Positions 13,414-20,788 of a DNA stretch of 20,788 bases are shown one piece after another. The stretch is from an uncultured bacterium (GTDB lineage Bacteria; Desulfobacterota; Desulfovibrionia; Desulfovibrionales; Desulfovibrionaceae). The position numbers and the translations under genes are program-made. Position 1 is the stretch's first letter; every line of letters starts with the position of its first letter. Location: positions 1 through 20,788 of the forward strand of contig CAJMLK010000046.1 of assembly GCA_905214305.1 (NCBI GenBank), in the 5' to 3' direction. The notes below the pieces were generated by a model that did not search any database, was not told the origin of the DNA, and saw only the letters and a program-made list of their open reading frames with translations.

Positions 13414-15036
13414 ATGACGAAAACCATCCGTCAGGTTACATTTGAACTTTTGCGCGAACTGGGCATAACCACCATTTTTGGCAACCCCGGCTCCACAGAA
13501 GAAACATTCCTGAAAGATTTTCCCAAAGATTTCAGATATATTCAAACACTGCAAGAAGCCTCCGCCGTGGGCGCCGCCGATGGCTACGCCCAGGCCACAC
13601 GCAAACCGGCGCTGGTGAACGTGCATACTTCAGCCGGTCTGTGCAATGCCATGAGCAATATCCTGACGGCCAGCATGAACAAGACTCCGCTGATCATCAC
13701 GGCAGGCAACCAGACACGCGACATGCTCCTCATGGAGCCGTGGCTCACCAACGTTGAGCCTGCCGAGCTGCCCAAGCCCTGGGTCAAATGGAGCTACGAG
13801 CCGGTACGCGCCGAAGATGTGCCCGCGGCCTTCATGCGCGCCTATGCCATGGCCATGCAGCCTCCGGCCGGGCCTGTTTTTCTTTCCATTCCCCTTGATG
13901 ACTGGGACAAGCCCGCGCTGGGCACACCTGTGGCGCGCAGCCTTGCCGGCCGCATCGGCCCCGACCCGAAACGCCTTGCCGAATTTGCCGACCTGCTTTC
14001 CAAAGCCAAAAATCCCGCTCTTATCTACGGTGCGGCCATTGCCAAAGGCGATGGCTGGAAGCAGGCCGTGGCTCTGGCCGAAAAACTCAACGCCAAGGTA
14101 TGGGCAGCCCCCGCATCGGAGCGCCCGCCCTTTCCCGAAACCCATCCGCTGTATGCGGGCGGCCTGCCCTTTGCCATCGGCCCGCTGGCCAAAAAGCTTG
14201 AAGGCCACGACGTTGCCATTGTGATCGGCGCCCCCGTATTCCGCTATTATCCCTATGTAGAGGGTCAGTATATCCCCGACGGCCTGCGCCTGCTGCACAT
14301 TTCTGACGACCCCGCCGAAACGGGCCGCGCCCCGGTGGGCGACAGCATGCTGTGCGATGCGGTGCTGGCTCTGGAGGCGCTGGAAACGCTGGTACAGGCG
14401 CGCTCGGCCTCGTGCCAGGTGTGCAGGCAGCCCCACTGCATGGCCCCCCACGCGGCGGCTCCGGCCACCGCCCCCGGCAAGGTCATGACTGCGCTGGAAC
14501 TCTTCAGGACCCTGCGTGAATGCACCCCCGCCGAAACGGTTCTGGTGGAAGAATCCCCCTCCAATCTGGGTGAACTGCACACGGCCTGGCCTGTGGAACG
14601 GCCGGACTCTTTCTACACCTTTGCCAGCGGCAGCCTGGGCTGGAACCTGCCCGCAAGCATTGGTATCGCCCTTGCCGAACGCGACAGCGGGCGCAACCGC
14701 CCGGTGGTTGCCATCATCGGTGACGGTTCCATGCAATATTCTGTTCAGGGACTGTGGACAGCGGCCCAGCAGGGTCTGCCCATCCTTTTTGTCATACCGA
14801 GAAACGGCGAATACGCTATTCTGAAGTCCTTTGCCGTTCTGGAAGAAACCCCCGGCGTGCCGGGTCTTGACCTGCCGGGCCTTGATACGGTTGCCATTGC
14901 CAAGGGCTATGGTTGCGAAGCCGTACGCGCCGAAACGGTGGACGAGGTACGCAAGGTCTGCGCCGAAGCGTTCAGGCGTTCTGGCCCCACCCTTATCGAA
15001 GTGCCCATCGTGCCCACAATCCCCCCCCTGCTTTAG
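13414..15036 (+). CDS. mdlC: Benzoylformate decarboxylase-like ThDP-dependent enzyme
   Basis: 540 residues with extensive similarity, from memory, to Pseudomonas putida benzoylformate decarboxylase. Shared stretches are FGNPGS (Ser27), LQEAS (Glu48, ThDP activation), NVHTSAG (His71), LVKWSYEP and LEGHDV-IGAPVFRY. The C-terminal ThDP site has GDGS and, 27 residues on, the Asn of RNGEYAIL. One catalytic position differs: the P. putida sequence FRYHQY (His281) reads FRYYPY here, placing Tyr279 at that site. A Cys cluster (Cys334, Cys337, Cys342, in CQVCRQPHC) sits in the linker before the ThDP domain. The reaction would be non-oxidative decarboxylation of a 2-oxo acid, but the substrate is uncertain. 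The ATG at 13414 has GGAGG five bases upstream; GTG 13402 overlaps the palindrome and is unlikely. It is followed by an AEC transporter. Confidence 0.85.
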   Translation: MTKTIRQVTFELLRELGITTIFGNPGSTEETFLKDFPKDFRYIQTLQEASAVGAADGYAQATRKPALVNVHTSAGLCNAMSNILTASMNKTPLIITAGNQTRDMLLMEPWLTNVEPAELPKPWVKWSYEPVRAEDVPAAFMRAYAMAMQPPAGPVFLSIPLDDWDKPALGTPVARSLAGRIGPDPKRLAEFADLLSKAKNPALIYGAAIAKGDGWKQAVALAEKLNAKVWAAPASERPPFPETHPLYAGGLPFAIGPLAKKLEGHDVAIVIGAPVFRYYPYVEGQYIPDGLRLLHISDDPAETGRAPVGDSMLCDAVLALEALETLVQARSASCQVCRQPHCMAPHAAAPATAPGKVMTALELFRTLRECTPAETVLVEESPSNLGELHTAWPVERPDSFYTFASGSLGWNLPASIGIALAERDSGRNRPVVAIIGDGSMQYSVQGLWTAAQQGLPILFVIPRNGEYAILKSFAVLEETPGVPGLDLPGLDTVAIAKGYGCEAVRAETVDEVRKVCAEAFRRSGPTLIEVPIVPTIPPLL

Positions 15037-15050
15037 GCCAGAACCAAACA

Positions 15051-15082
15051 CCGTGCCCGGACCCCGGTGGTCCCGGGCACGG
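15051..15082 (+). promoter_or_regulatory. Intercistronic hairpin between the decarboxylase and transporter genes
   Basis: CCGTGCCCGGACC at 15051-15063 pairs with GGTCCCGGGCACGG at 15069-15082, 13 pairs with one bulged C and a 5-nt loop. AAAAGG of the next ribosome-binding site follows after three bases. Without a U tract it is more likely an mRNA-stabilising or expression-tuning hairpin than a terminator. Confidence 0.6.
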
Positions 15083-15098
15083 CTAAAAGGAACCGCCC

Positions 15099-16043
15099 AT
15101 GCTTGAAACAATAATCATGGCACTGCTGCCCATTGTCGTGACCCTGCTGCTGGGTCTTCTGGCCGGGTGGCGGCACGACTTCAGCCAGGATCAGGCATCT
15201 GTCCTCAACCGCATGGTCATGCTTTATGCGCTGCCCATGCTTCTTTTTGCAGGCATTCTCGGCACACCGCTTGATGAGGTATTGAAAAACGCGCAGGTAT
15301 TTGTGTGGATAGCCATCGGCATGGCCGGGGGCTTTGTGCTTGTTTTTCTGATTTCGCGCCTTGTCTTCAGGTCTGACGTAAAACTTGCGGCCCTGCGCGG
15401 TCTGGCAATCGCCGGGCCAGCCGTGCCTTTTGTGGGAACGCCTGTTCTGGGCATGCTTTTTCCCGTTGACGCCGATCTGGCTATTGCTGCGGGCAGCATC
15501 CTCATGAACCTTGTGCAGGTTCCGCTGGCCCTCATCTTTCTTGTGGGCGAGAGCGGCGACGGCTCTTCCGGTCAGAAAAAAGGTCCCGTATCCATTGTTG
15601 TCGACAGCATCGCCAATGCCGTCAAACAGCCGGTGGTGTGGGCTCCGGTGCTGGCTTTTGTGCTCCTGCTGGCCGGGCTGGACATGCCCAAAGTGCTTAA
15701 AGGCTCATTTTTGCTGCTGGGGCAGGCCACGGGCGGCGTAGCCCTGTTTGCCGTGGGCGCGGTGCTTTTTGCCCAAAAGGTGAGCATGTCCCTGCCTGTG
15801 ATCATCAACGTCATCTGCAAAAACGTCCTGCTGCCCGGTCTTGTGCTTGTGGTCATGATCTGGCTGGCCGTGCCCGTTACGGAACGCGGCCTCGTGGCTG
15901 TGACTCTGGCTATTCCCACAGCCTCCATCGCCGTCATCTTTGCCGTGGAATACAGGTCCGGCGAACAGGAAATGGCTTCAACCCTGTTCTGGAGCACCAT
16001 ATTGTCCGTCATCACCATGGGCGGATTTATCTGGCTGACCTGA
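15099..16043 (+). CDS. AEC-family (auxin efflux carrier/MdcF-like) transporter
   Basis: 314 residues, almost entirely hydrophobic, with about ten transmembrane helices in two sets separated by a hydrophilic loop (GESGDGSSGQKKGP, about 150-163). This is the AEC layout. The first set has LNRMVMLYALPMLLFAGIL and the broken helix GPAVPFVGTPVLG; the second has QATGGVALFAVGAVL and the final IPTASIAVIFAVEY motif. Family members move small carboxylates such as malate and malonate. The gene begins 62 bp after the decarboxylase with AAGGA upstream, so the two are probably co-transcribed; the natural reading is uptake of the enzyme's 2-oxo acid substrate or export of its product. A strong terminator follows. 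Confidence 0.88.
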   Translation: MLETIIMALLPIVVTLLLGLLAGWRHDFSQDQASVLNRMVMLYALPMLLFAGILGTPLDEVLKNAQVFVWIAIGMAGGFVLVFLISRLVFRSDVKLAALRGLAIAGPAVPFVGTPVLGMLFPVDADLAIAAGSILMNLVQVPLALIFLVGESGDGSSGQKKGPVSIVVDSIANAVKQPVVWAPVLAFVLLLAGLDMPKVLKGSFLLLGQATGGVALFAVGAVLFAQKVSMSLPVIINVICKNVLLPGLVLVVMIWLAVPVTERGLVAVTLAIPTASIAVIFAVEYRSGEQEMASTLFWSTILSVITMGGFIWLT

Positions 16044-16083
16044 TGCAGAAATCTGAAAGAAAAAACAAAACAGACTGAAAAAA

Positions 16084-16129
16084 CATATGAAAATCCGCCC
16101 GGCAGTTTTACCGGGCGGATTTTCATATG
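16084..16129. terminator. Bidirectional 19-bp terminator
   Basis: A perfect 19-bp inverted repeat (16084-16102 with 16111-16129) with an 8-nt loop contains a GC-rich core flanked by AAAA and TTTT. It separates the AEC transporter gene from the convergent gene ending at 16226 and can terminate both. Confidence 0.92.
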
Positions 16130-16225
16130 CGCATGCGCAGGTGCAATCTTGCCCCGGCCAAGCGAAATTGCGGGATATGCAGATGGGTGGGTCACGTGGA
16201 CATGCTGACAGGAAAAGACCGTCCG

Positions 16226-18973
16226 TCAGGCGTCCGTATTTTCCTTCAGTTTGCGCTGCGCCCTTTTGGCAGCCACAACCTCGCGCTCACGTCGGCTTTT
16301 TTCGTCTTCAGCACGGCGCTGCTTGCGGATACGCTCAAGGCGCGTCTGCTGTGCCTGCTCGCGCTGCTTGCGGGCCTGCTCCAGCAACTTTTCCCGCTTG
16401 CGGTCAAAGACCAGCGTGGTGCGCAGTGCCGCCAGTCCGAAAGAAATGACCGTAATAATAAGAATAAGCACCTTCTGGATAGACCACTGATCTTCCCCCA
16501 GAATTTCCCGCAGCCAACCCAGTCGCAAGCTGTCTCCCCAGAAAACCACAACAGGAACCCCGATAAAGCAGAGCAGCAACCCTGCAATTTCAATCCACAT
16601 GAAGGTCTTGCCCATGGTCAGGCCAAACAGGGTTCCATCGCGCACCATGCGCAAAAACTGCAAACGCTTGCGCAGGTTGCGCAACAGCTCCGCCAGACGC
16701 GGGGTATCCGCCTGCACCTGCTTGAAGGCTGCGGCATCGCGAAAGTTGCAGGAAAAGGCGCGGTTGATGATGCCGGCACTTTCATTAAAATCGCGGCTGA
16801 ACTCGCGCAGGGCCGAAGGAAAAGGAAACCATGAGGCTTCGTCACGTATTTCCTGAAGAATATCGAGATAATACTTATACCGGTTGCGCAGCTCTTCCAC
16901 TTCGCGGTTGATGCATTCCTCAAGCTCCTTTTCCAGAGCCGGGCGCGTTTCAACAACCTTGAGAAAGGCCGTATAGCTGTTGATGCTGGCGAGTTTTTCC
17001 AGTCGCCGGATTTTTCCGCCCAGCAGCAACTGAACCGGGTGCTCTGGCGGAAACCAGTCGCTGAGCCGCGAATTCAGCGAGTTGATGGCTGGCCCCTCGG
17101 CCTCGGCCTTTTTTTTCGCTTCTGCCCAGAGATCATACAGAGATGAAAGAATAAGCAGACGCCCCCGCTCCAGAGCCGGGTCCATCAGAATATGGCTGAA
17201 GTAGGTGGGGTCTTCGCGAATGAGCTTTGTCATCGGGTCCAGCACCGCTTCCGCAAAGCCCATCTTAACCTTGCAGACCATCTCGCGGTACTGCGTCTCG
17301 CGCCACTGGGTCACACGCCATACCTGGCCGTACTGCTCGATGGCAGCGCCAAAATGTCCCTGCTCTTCCTCAAGCCGGGCCTGCAAAAACTCGTTCCACG
17401 CCTGAAGCATGGGCGAAGGCGTGAGCATGGCCGCCTCGCCAAAGCTGGCGGCGGCGCGGGCAAAGTCCTGCCGTTCCACATGGCAGAAGCCCTGCACCAT
17501 GCGCAGGCGCGGGTCACGCTGATGACGGCTGATATTCTGGGCGATCTTTTTTTCCAGATCCGCCAGGTCTTCAGGACTGGAAGCAACCAGCCTGTCCAGC
17601 ATCTCCCATGCCGGGCTGTCATCACGGGGCGGCAGCTCTTCCCCCGGTTCCGGTTCGCGCATGCGATACAGCCAGTTGCGGGGCACGTTGCGCAACTGGC
17701 AGGCGCTGTTCAGGTCCAGCACCCCCTGCAGCACAAGGGCGGCATCACCGCCGTCACGCATCAGGGCGGCATAGCCCGCAACGCCATCCTCGTTAAGCAC
17801 CTGCTCTATGCGGCGAAAGCCCTCGTTGACAGCCTCCAGATCCAGCACGGCGATCTTGTCCCAAAGGTCGGGCGAGGCCGCCGGGCACGACCGCGTCGGG
17901 CACTGGGCCGCCGTATGACTGTGGATGCCGCAATAGAAGCAGCCCGGTTCCGCAGGATCACCGGCAGTGAGCCGCGCGGGCATGAGCAGGGGAATGGAAC
18001 GCTCACTGAGGCTGTTTTCATTCAAAAGAACGTTGCACCAGTCGTCCATGCTGACCTGCTCGCCCGTATAGCGCAGGTCACGAACCGTAAACCCCTCACC
18101 CAGCAGATAGGCATTGCGGTAGCTCAGGTAGGGGAAGTCCGGCATGAGGTTGTCCCACTGCAGGCCGATCTTCTTGGGCAGGTCACTGTTGAAATTCAGG
18201 TTGTTGCGGTCGGCTATCACGCAGACGCAGGGCCAGTAGGCGCCGCCTTCGGCGGTTTCCTTGTCGAAGCTGTGCAGATAGTCACGTAAAAAGGTGCGCA
18301 GCATGAGGAGATTATCCATGGCCAGCATAACAAATGTTCCACTGACAATGGACTTGATCTTGAGCCGCTGCAAAAGGGCTTCCACCTTTTTGAACATGGC
18401 GCTCCAGCCGCTCTGGAATGCCTTGTCCAAAGGGCTGCCCAATGGGTGCAGCATGGCGAACCATGCGTGCGTGGAAGCATAGGGCATGCGCACGTCAACA
18501 ATCATGGTGGCCCAATCAACAGAGCTCATGCCCTGACGGCCGGAACGTCGCTCAAAAGAAATGCCGGGCAGGCTTTTTTTGCCCTCGCGACTCTTGGGAT
18601 GTACCCACAGCTCAAGACTGTCGCGCACCAGCATTTCCTGCGCCTGAAGGGCTGCATCAAGCAGCAGGCAGGCATCCTGCTTGCGGTCAAACTGCAAGCG
18701 CCCGGGGAAAAGCTCAATACTTACCGGAAGTTCATTAAAATTTCCCCATACAGTCAACCGCGCCAGAGCCAGAAAAACATCGTCGGTAAAGAAGAACCAC
18801 AGGGCCTGTTCCTCTTCTTCGCCCACCAGCATGCCGCCATAATTGAGCAGGGTCTGTCCTACCGCGGGGGGCAGCTTGCCGTGCCAGCAGACCCAGAGCA
18901 CATGCCCCATGGTACTCATGCGCACGTCCTTGCCCTCGGGAAGGCGAGACAGTAACTGTGATAGCTGGGGCAT
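16226..18973 (-). CDS. Large membrane-anchored protein with CCHC zinc knuckle and TPR-like region, unknown function
   Basis: 915 residues; I recognise no full-length family. Residues 1-340 form a globular region rich in Trp/Phe (LWVCWHG, WFFFTDDVFLALARL). At 345-358 the sequence CFYCGIHSHTAAQC matches CX2CX4HX4C exactly, a zinc knuckle, with Cys363 after it. Residues about 470-570 are TPR-like helices (MVQGFCHVERQDFARAAASF, GHFGAAIEQYGQVW). A charged helical stretch follows, then two transmembrane helices near 790-810 and 834-856 and a strongly basic coiled-coil tail (about 860-915). There is no signal peptide, so most of the protein is cytosolic. ATG 18973 has AAGGA at good spacing; a TTG at 18979 is too close. 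It stands alone between a terminator and divergent moaE. A scaffold role is plausible but unproven. Confidence 0.85.
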   Translation of the reverse strand: MPQLSQLLSRLPEGKDVRMSTMGHVLWVCWHGKLPPAVGQTLLNYGGMLVGEEEEQALWFFFTDDVFLALARLTVWGNFNELPVSIELFPGRLQFDRKQDACLLLDAALQAQEMLVRDSLELWVHPKSREGKKSLPGISFERRSGRQGMSSVDWATMIVDVRMPYASTHAWFAMLHPLGSPLDKAFQSGWSAMFKKVEALLQRLKIKSIVSGTFVMLAMDNLLMLRTFLRDYLHSFDKETAEGGAYWPCVCVIADRNNLNFNSDLPKKIGLQWDNLMPDFPYLSYRNAYLLGEGFTVRDLRYTGEQVSMDDWCNVLLNENSLSERSIPLLMPARLTAGDPAEPGCFYCGIHSHTAAQCPTRSCPAASPDLWDKIAVLDLEAVNEGFRRIEQVLNEDGVAGYAALMRDGGDAALVLQGVLDLNSACQLRNVPRNWLYRMREPEPGEELPPRDDSPAWEMLDRLVASSPEDLADLEKKIAQNISRHQRDPRLRMVQGFCHVERQDFARAAASFGEAAMLTPSPMLQAWNEFLQARLEEEQGHFGAAIEQYGQVWRVTQWRETQYREMVCKVKMGFAEAVLDPMTKLIREDPTYFSHILMDPALERGRLLILSSLYDLWAEAKKKAEAEGPAINSLNSRLSDWFPPEHPVQLLLGGKIRRLEKLASINSYTAFLKVVETRPALEKELEECINREVEELRNRYKYYLDILQEIRDEASWFPFPSALREFSRDFNESAGIINRAFSCNFRDAAAFKQVQADTPRLAELLRNLRKRLQFLRMVRDGTLFGLTMGKTFMWIEIAGLLLCFIGVPVVVFWGDSLRLGWLREILGEDQWSIQKVLILIITVISFGLAALRTTLVFDRKREKLLEQARKQREQAQQTRLERIRKQRRAEDEKSRREREVVAAKRAQRKLKENTDA

Positions 18974-19059
18974 TAACAAAGTCCTTTATGGCGATACGGG
19001 CATGATATATACTGCCGAAAAAAATACGGCTGCGCGCGGCTCAAACAAAGGCGGTGCAT

Positions 19060-19425
19060 ATGGATATTAACAAAACTCTTCAGGAACTCAAATCCCGCCC
19101 CGGCTTCGCCGACCATGTGGGCATGATGCTTGTCCATAACGGCGTGGTGCGCGGCTGGTCACGCAATGACCACAGCACCGTAAGCTCTGTACACATCACC
19201 CCGGACAGGGAAAAGATGGCCTCCATCGTGCGCGAAATGGAACAGCGGCCCGGCATTTTTGCCATTGTGGCCGATGCCGAGGAAGGACTGCTCAAGCCCG
19301 GCGACGACGTGCTTTTTCTTGTGGTTGCCGGTGACATACGCGAGAACGTCAAGGCAACCTTTGCCGAACTGCTGGACAGAATCAAGGCCGAAGCCGTCAT
19401 CAAGCAGGAAAATTTCGAGGCATGA
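19060..19425 (+). CDS. moaE: Short MoaE-family protein (molybdopterin synthase catalytic subunit)
   Basis: 121 residues against about 150 in E. coli. Matching blocks are VHNGVVRGWS (MoaE G-VRN segment), VSSVHITPDREKMASIVREM, and the signature GLLKPGDDVLFLVVAG (E. coli GELWPGDEIVFVGV). Two lysines near the end (Lys109 and Lys115) correspond roughly to the catalytic Lys119/Lys126 pair. The AHR motif of E. coli reads GDIRENV here, so the His is missing. MoaE with MoaD inserts the dithiolene sulfurs of molybdopterin, needed for Mo/W enzymes such as formate dehydrogenase. The ATG at 19060 has AAGG 8 bases upstream; GTG 19054 is too close to it. A TATACT -10 lies at 19008-19013 in the 86-bp gap shared with the divergent gene. 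No moaD is adjacent. Confidence 0.8.
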   Translation: MDINKTLQELKSRPGFADHVGMMLVHNGVVRGWSRNDHSTVSSVHITPDREKMASIVREMEQRPGIFAIVADAEEGLLKPGDDVLFLVVAGDIRENVKATFAELLDRIKAEAVIKQENFEA

Positions 19426-19521
19426 TCCAGCACTCCGGCTCGAACCGCTACATATAGCCTATCGGCCGTACCTGCTAAAAAATAAGCCTTTTATTCACTT
19501 TTTGCACTTTGCCGTGATCTC

Positions 19522-19558
19522 GCGTGTTTTGCCGTTGAAAAGCAGCGGCAAAACACGC
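19522..19558 (+). terminator. Hairpin after moaE
   Basis: GCGTGTTTTGCCG (19522-19534) pairs perfectly with CGGCAAAACACGC (19546-19558), and the stem extends inward with a G-U pair. No U tract follows on the plus strand. It lies about 100 bp after the moaE stop. The remaining 19426-19650 gap is AT-richer DNA with no convincing gene. Confidence 0.55.
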
Positions 19559-19653
19559 CGGGCATGCGTCGGGACAAAAAAATACCTGAACACACCCCCG
19601 GCAAGCCGCGGAATACTTTTCATTTTTTTCAGTTGATGCCGCCGCAACCCGCA

Positions 19654-19682
19654 TTGCCAACCCGGCATTTATGTCTTATTTT
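19654..19682 (+). promoter_or_regulatory. secA promoter
   Basis: TTGCCA (19654-19659), exactly 17 bp, then TATTTT (19677-19682), a near-consensus sigma-70 promoter. The predicted start near 19689 gives a leader of about 115 nt before secA. Confidence 0.65.
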
Positions 19683-19763
19683 AAAGGGATGCCGCCAGCC
19701 CGAGGCTGCCCGGAACCACATTTTTCAGGGTATGCCCCAGTGCGCAACGTTGACGCGCTGGCA

Positions 19764-19783
19764 GGGCAAAAGGCGGTTTGCCC
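19764..19783 (+). promoter_or_regulatory. Leader hairpin before the secA ribosome-binding site
   Basis: GGGCAAA (19764-19770) pairs perfectly with TTTGCCC (19777-19783) with a 6-nt loop, about ten bases before the GAGGAG of secA. A second stem (CAGCC/GGCTG with a 3-nt loop) lies near the leader start. No SecM-like arrest-peptide ORF with a ribosome-binding site was found. Confidence 0.4.
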
Positions 19784-19804
19784 GCGCCCAACAGAGGAGA
19801 CTTC

Positions 19805-20788
19805 ATGTTCGGCTTTCTTTTCAAGAAAATATTCGGCAGCAAAAACGATCGTTATCTGCGCCGTCTGCGCTCTCAGGTACAGAGCATCAATGCTCTGGAA
19901 CCACAAATGCAGGAACTGGCGGACGAAGACTTCGCCGCCCGCATTCTTCAGTACAAAAAGGCTGTGCAAGAAGACGGCCAGAGCCTTGATGCCCTGCTGC
20001 CGGAAGTGTTCGCCCTTGTGCGCGAAGCCTCGCGGCGTGTACTCGGCATGCGCCACTACGATGTGCAGCTGATAGGCGGCATGGTGCTGCACAAGGGCAA
20101 AATCGCCGAAATGAAGACAGGTGAAGGCAAAACCCTTGTGGCCACCCTGCCCGTGGTGCTCAACGCCCTGTCAGGCAAGGGCGTACACGTGGTTACTGTC
20201 AACGACTATCTGGCCCGGCGCGACGCGGCCTGGATGGGACAGCTCTATGGCTTTTTGGGCCTGAGCACCGGCGTCATCGTTCACGGTCTGGACGACAGCG
20301 AACGCAAGCAGCAGTATGAATCTGACATCACCTACGGAACCAACAACGAATTCGGCTTTGACTACCTGCGCGACAACATGAAGTTTTATGGGCATCAGCT
20401 GGTGCAGCGCGGGCACAATTATGCCATCGTTGACGAAGTTGACTCCATTCTCATTGACGAAGCCCGTACGCCCCTCATCATTTCCGGCGCGTCTGACGAG
20501 TCGGTGGGGATGTACCGCATCGTGGACGAGGTGGTTCGCAAGCTGCAGCCCGAGCACTATACCATTGACGAAAAGGCCCGCACCGCCATGCTCACTGATG
20601 AAGGCGTGGCCTGCTGCGAAGAGCTGCTCAAGCTGGACAACCTCTTTGATCCCGCCAATATCACGGCGCAGCACCATGTGATGCAGTCGCTCAAGGCCCA
20701 TCAGGTTTTCAAGCGTGATGTGGACTACATCGTGCAGGAAGACCAGGTGGTCATTGTTGACGAATTTACCGGCCGCTTCATGTTCGGC
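19805..20788 (+). CDS. secA: SecA preprotein translocase ATPase, C-terminus cut by window edge
   Basis: 328 codons are visible from ATG 19805, which follows GAGGAG with 5-nt spacing; full-length SecA is typically 800-900 residues. Nucleotide-binding domain 1 is complete enough to read: GMRHYDVQLIGGMVLHKGKI, Walker A TGEGKT at 105-110, VHVVTVNDYLARRDA, TYGTNNEFGFDYLRDNM, and Walker B DEVDSILIDEARTPLIISG at 210-228. The preprotein cross-linking domain begins after that. SecA drives secretory proteins through SecYEG with ATP. It has its own promoter and a structured leader, so it appears to be independent of moaE upstream. Confidence 0.98.
   Translation, partial: MFGFLFKKIFGSKNDRYLRRLRSQVQSINALEPQMQELADEDFAARILQYKKAVQEDGQSLDALLPEVFALVREASRRVLGMRHYDVQLIGGMVLHKGKIAEMKTGEGKTLVATLPVVLNALSGKGVHVVTVNDYLARRDAAWMGQLYGFLGLSTGVIVHGLDDSERKQQYESDITYGTNNEFGFDYLRDNMKFYGHQLVQRGHNYAIVDEVDSILIDEARTPLIISGASDESVGMYRIVDEVVRKLQPEHYTIDEKARTAMLTDEGVACCEELLKLDNLFDPANITAQHHVMQSLKAHQVFKRDVDYIVQEDQVVIVDEFTGRFMFG

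Noticed and set aside
13630..15111. 493-codon minus-strand ORF opposite the decarboxylase gene
   Set aside because: It is the antisense shadow of a recognisable ThDP enzyme in GC-rich DNA; its translation is low-complexity and matches no family.
17192..18289. 365-codon plus-strand ORF opposite the 915-residue protein
   Set aside because: Antisense shadow; the minus frame has a coherent domain layout, a zinc knuckle, membrane helices and a good start.
19690..19804. secM-like upstream ORF of secA
   Set aside because: An open frame starts at 19690 but its ATG has no properly spaced ribosome-binding site, and the frame runs into secA out of frame without an arrest-like motif.

Overview
The window looks like chromosome of a Desulfovibrio-type sulfate reducer (Desulfobacterota). 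This is inferred from gene content and order: glmU, zapB, zapA, a structured RNA interval, then rny; a small protein at 12790-13137 that resembles a family I recall from Desulfovibrio; and a short MoaE. GC is moderately high. No rRNA, tRNA, CRISPR array, insertion sequence or phage gene was seen. Both edges cut genes: a TRIC/YicG-like membrane protein on the left and secA on the right.

Left block (1-7244, all minus strand, so transcription runs right to left): mntP (Mn2+ exporter), an OsmC-family thiol protein, a GT2 glycosyltransferase, glmU (UDP-GlcNAc synthesis), zapB-like and zapA (Z-ring accessory proteins), a probable 6S-type RNA, rny (RNase Y) and the TRIC-like protein. These are mostly housekeeping functions: envelope precursors, division, RNA turnover and metal/thiol homeostasis. 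zapB has a good promoter whose start point falls on its own ATG. mntP has a short leader with two mutually exclusive hairpins.

Middle block (7501-12605, plus strand): an unrecognised polytopic membrane protein with an exported partner, a strong terminator, then an accessory-looking stretch (9251-9914) in front of a MgtA-type Mg2+ P-type ATPase. That stretch holds a small membrane-protein ORF, a proline-rich 34-codon ORF overlapping an RNA hairpin (layout reminiscent of mgtL), and a possible minus-strand ORF.

Right block (12606-20788): a convergent terminator, a small conserved-looking protein with a CRP/FNR-like operator at a class II position, a benzoylformate-decarboxylase-like ThDP enzyme in an apparent operon with an AEC transporter, a perfect 19-bp bidirectional terminator, a 915-residue membrane-anchored protein with an internal CCHC zinc-knuckle motif and TPR-like helices, a divergent short moaE, and secA with a near-consensus promoter.

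The most interesting places are the mgtA leader, the 915-residue zinc-knuckle protein, the altered active site of the decarboxylase, and the two promoters placed as if for leaderless mRNAs. All functional calls rest on reading motifs by eye; no database search was possible.
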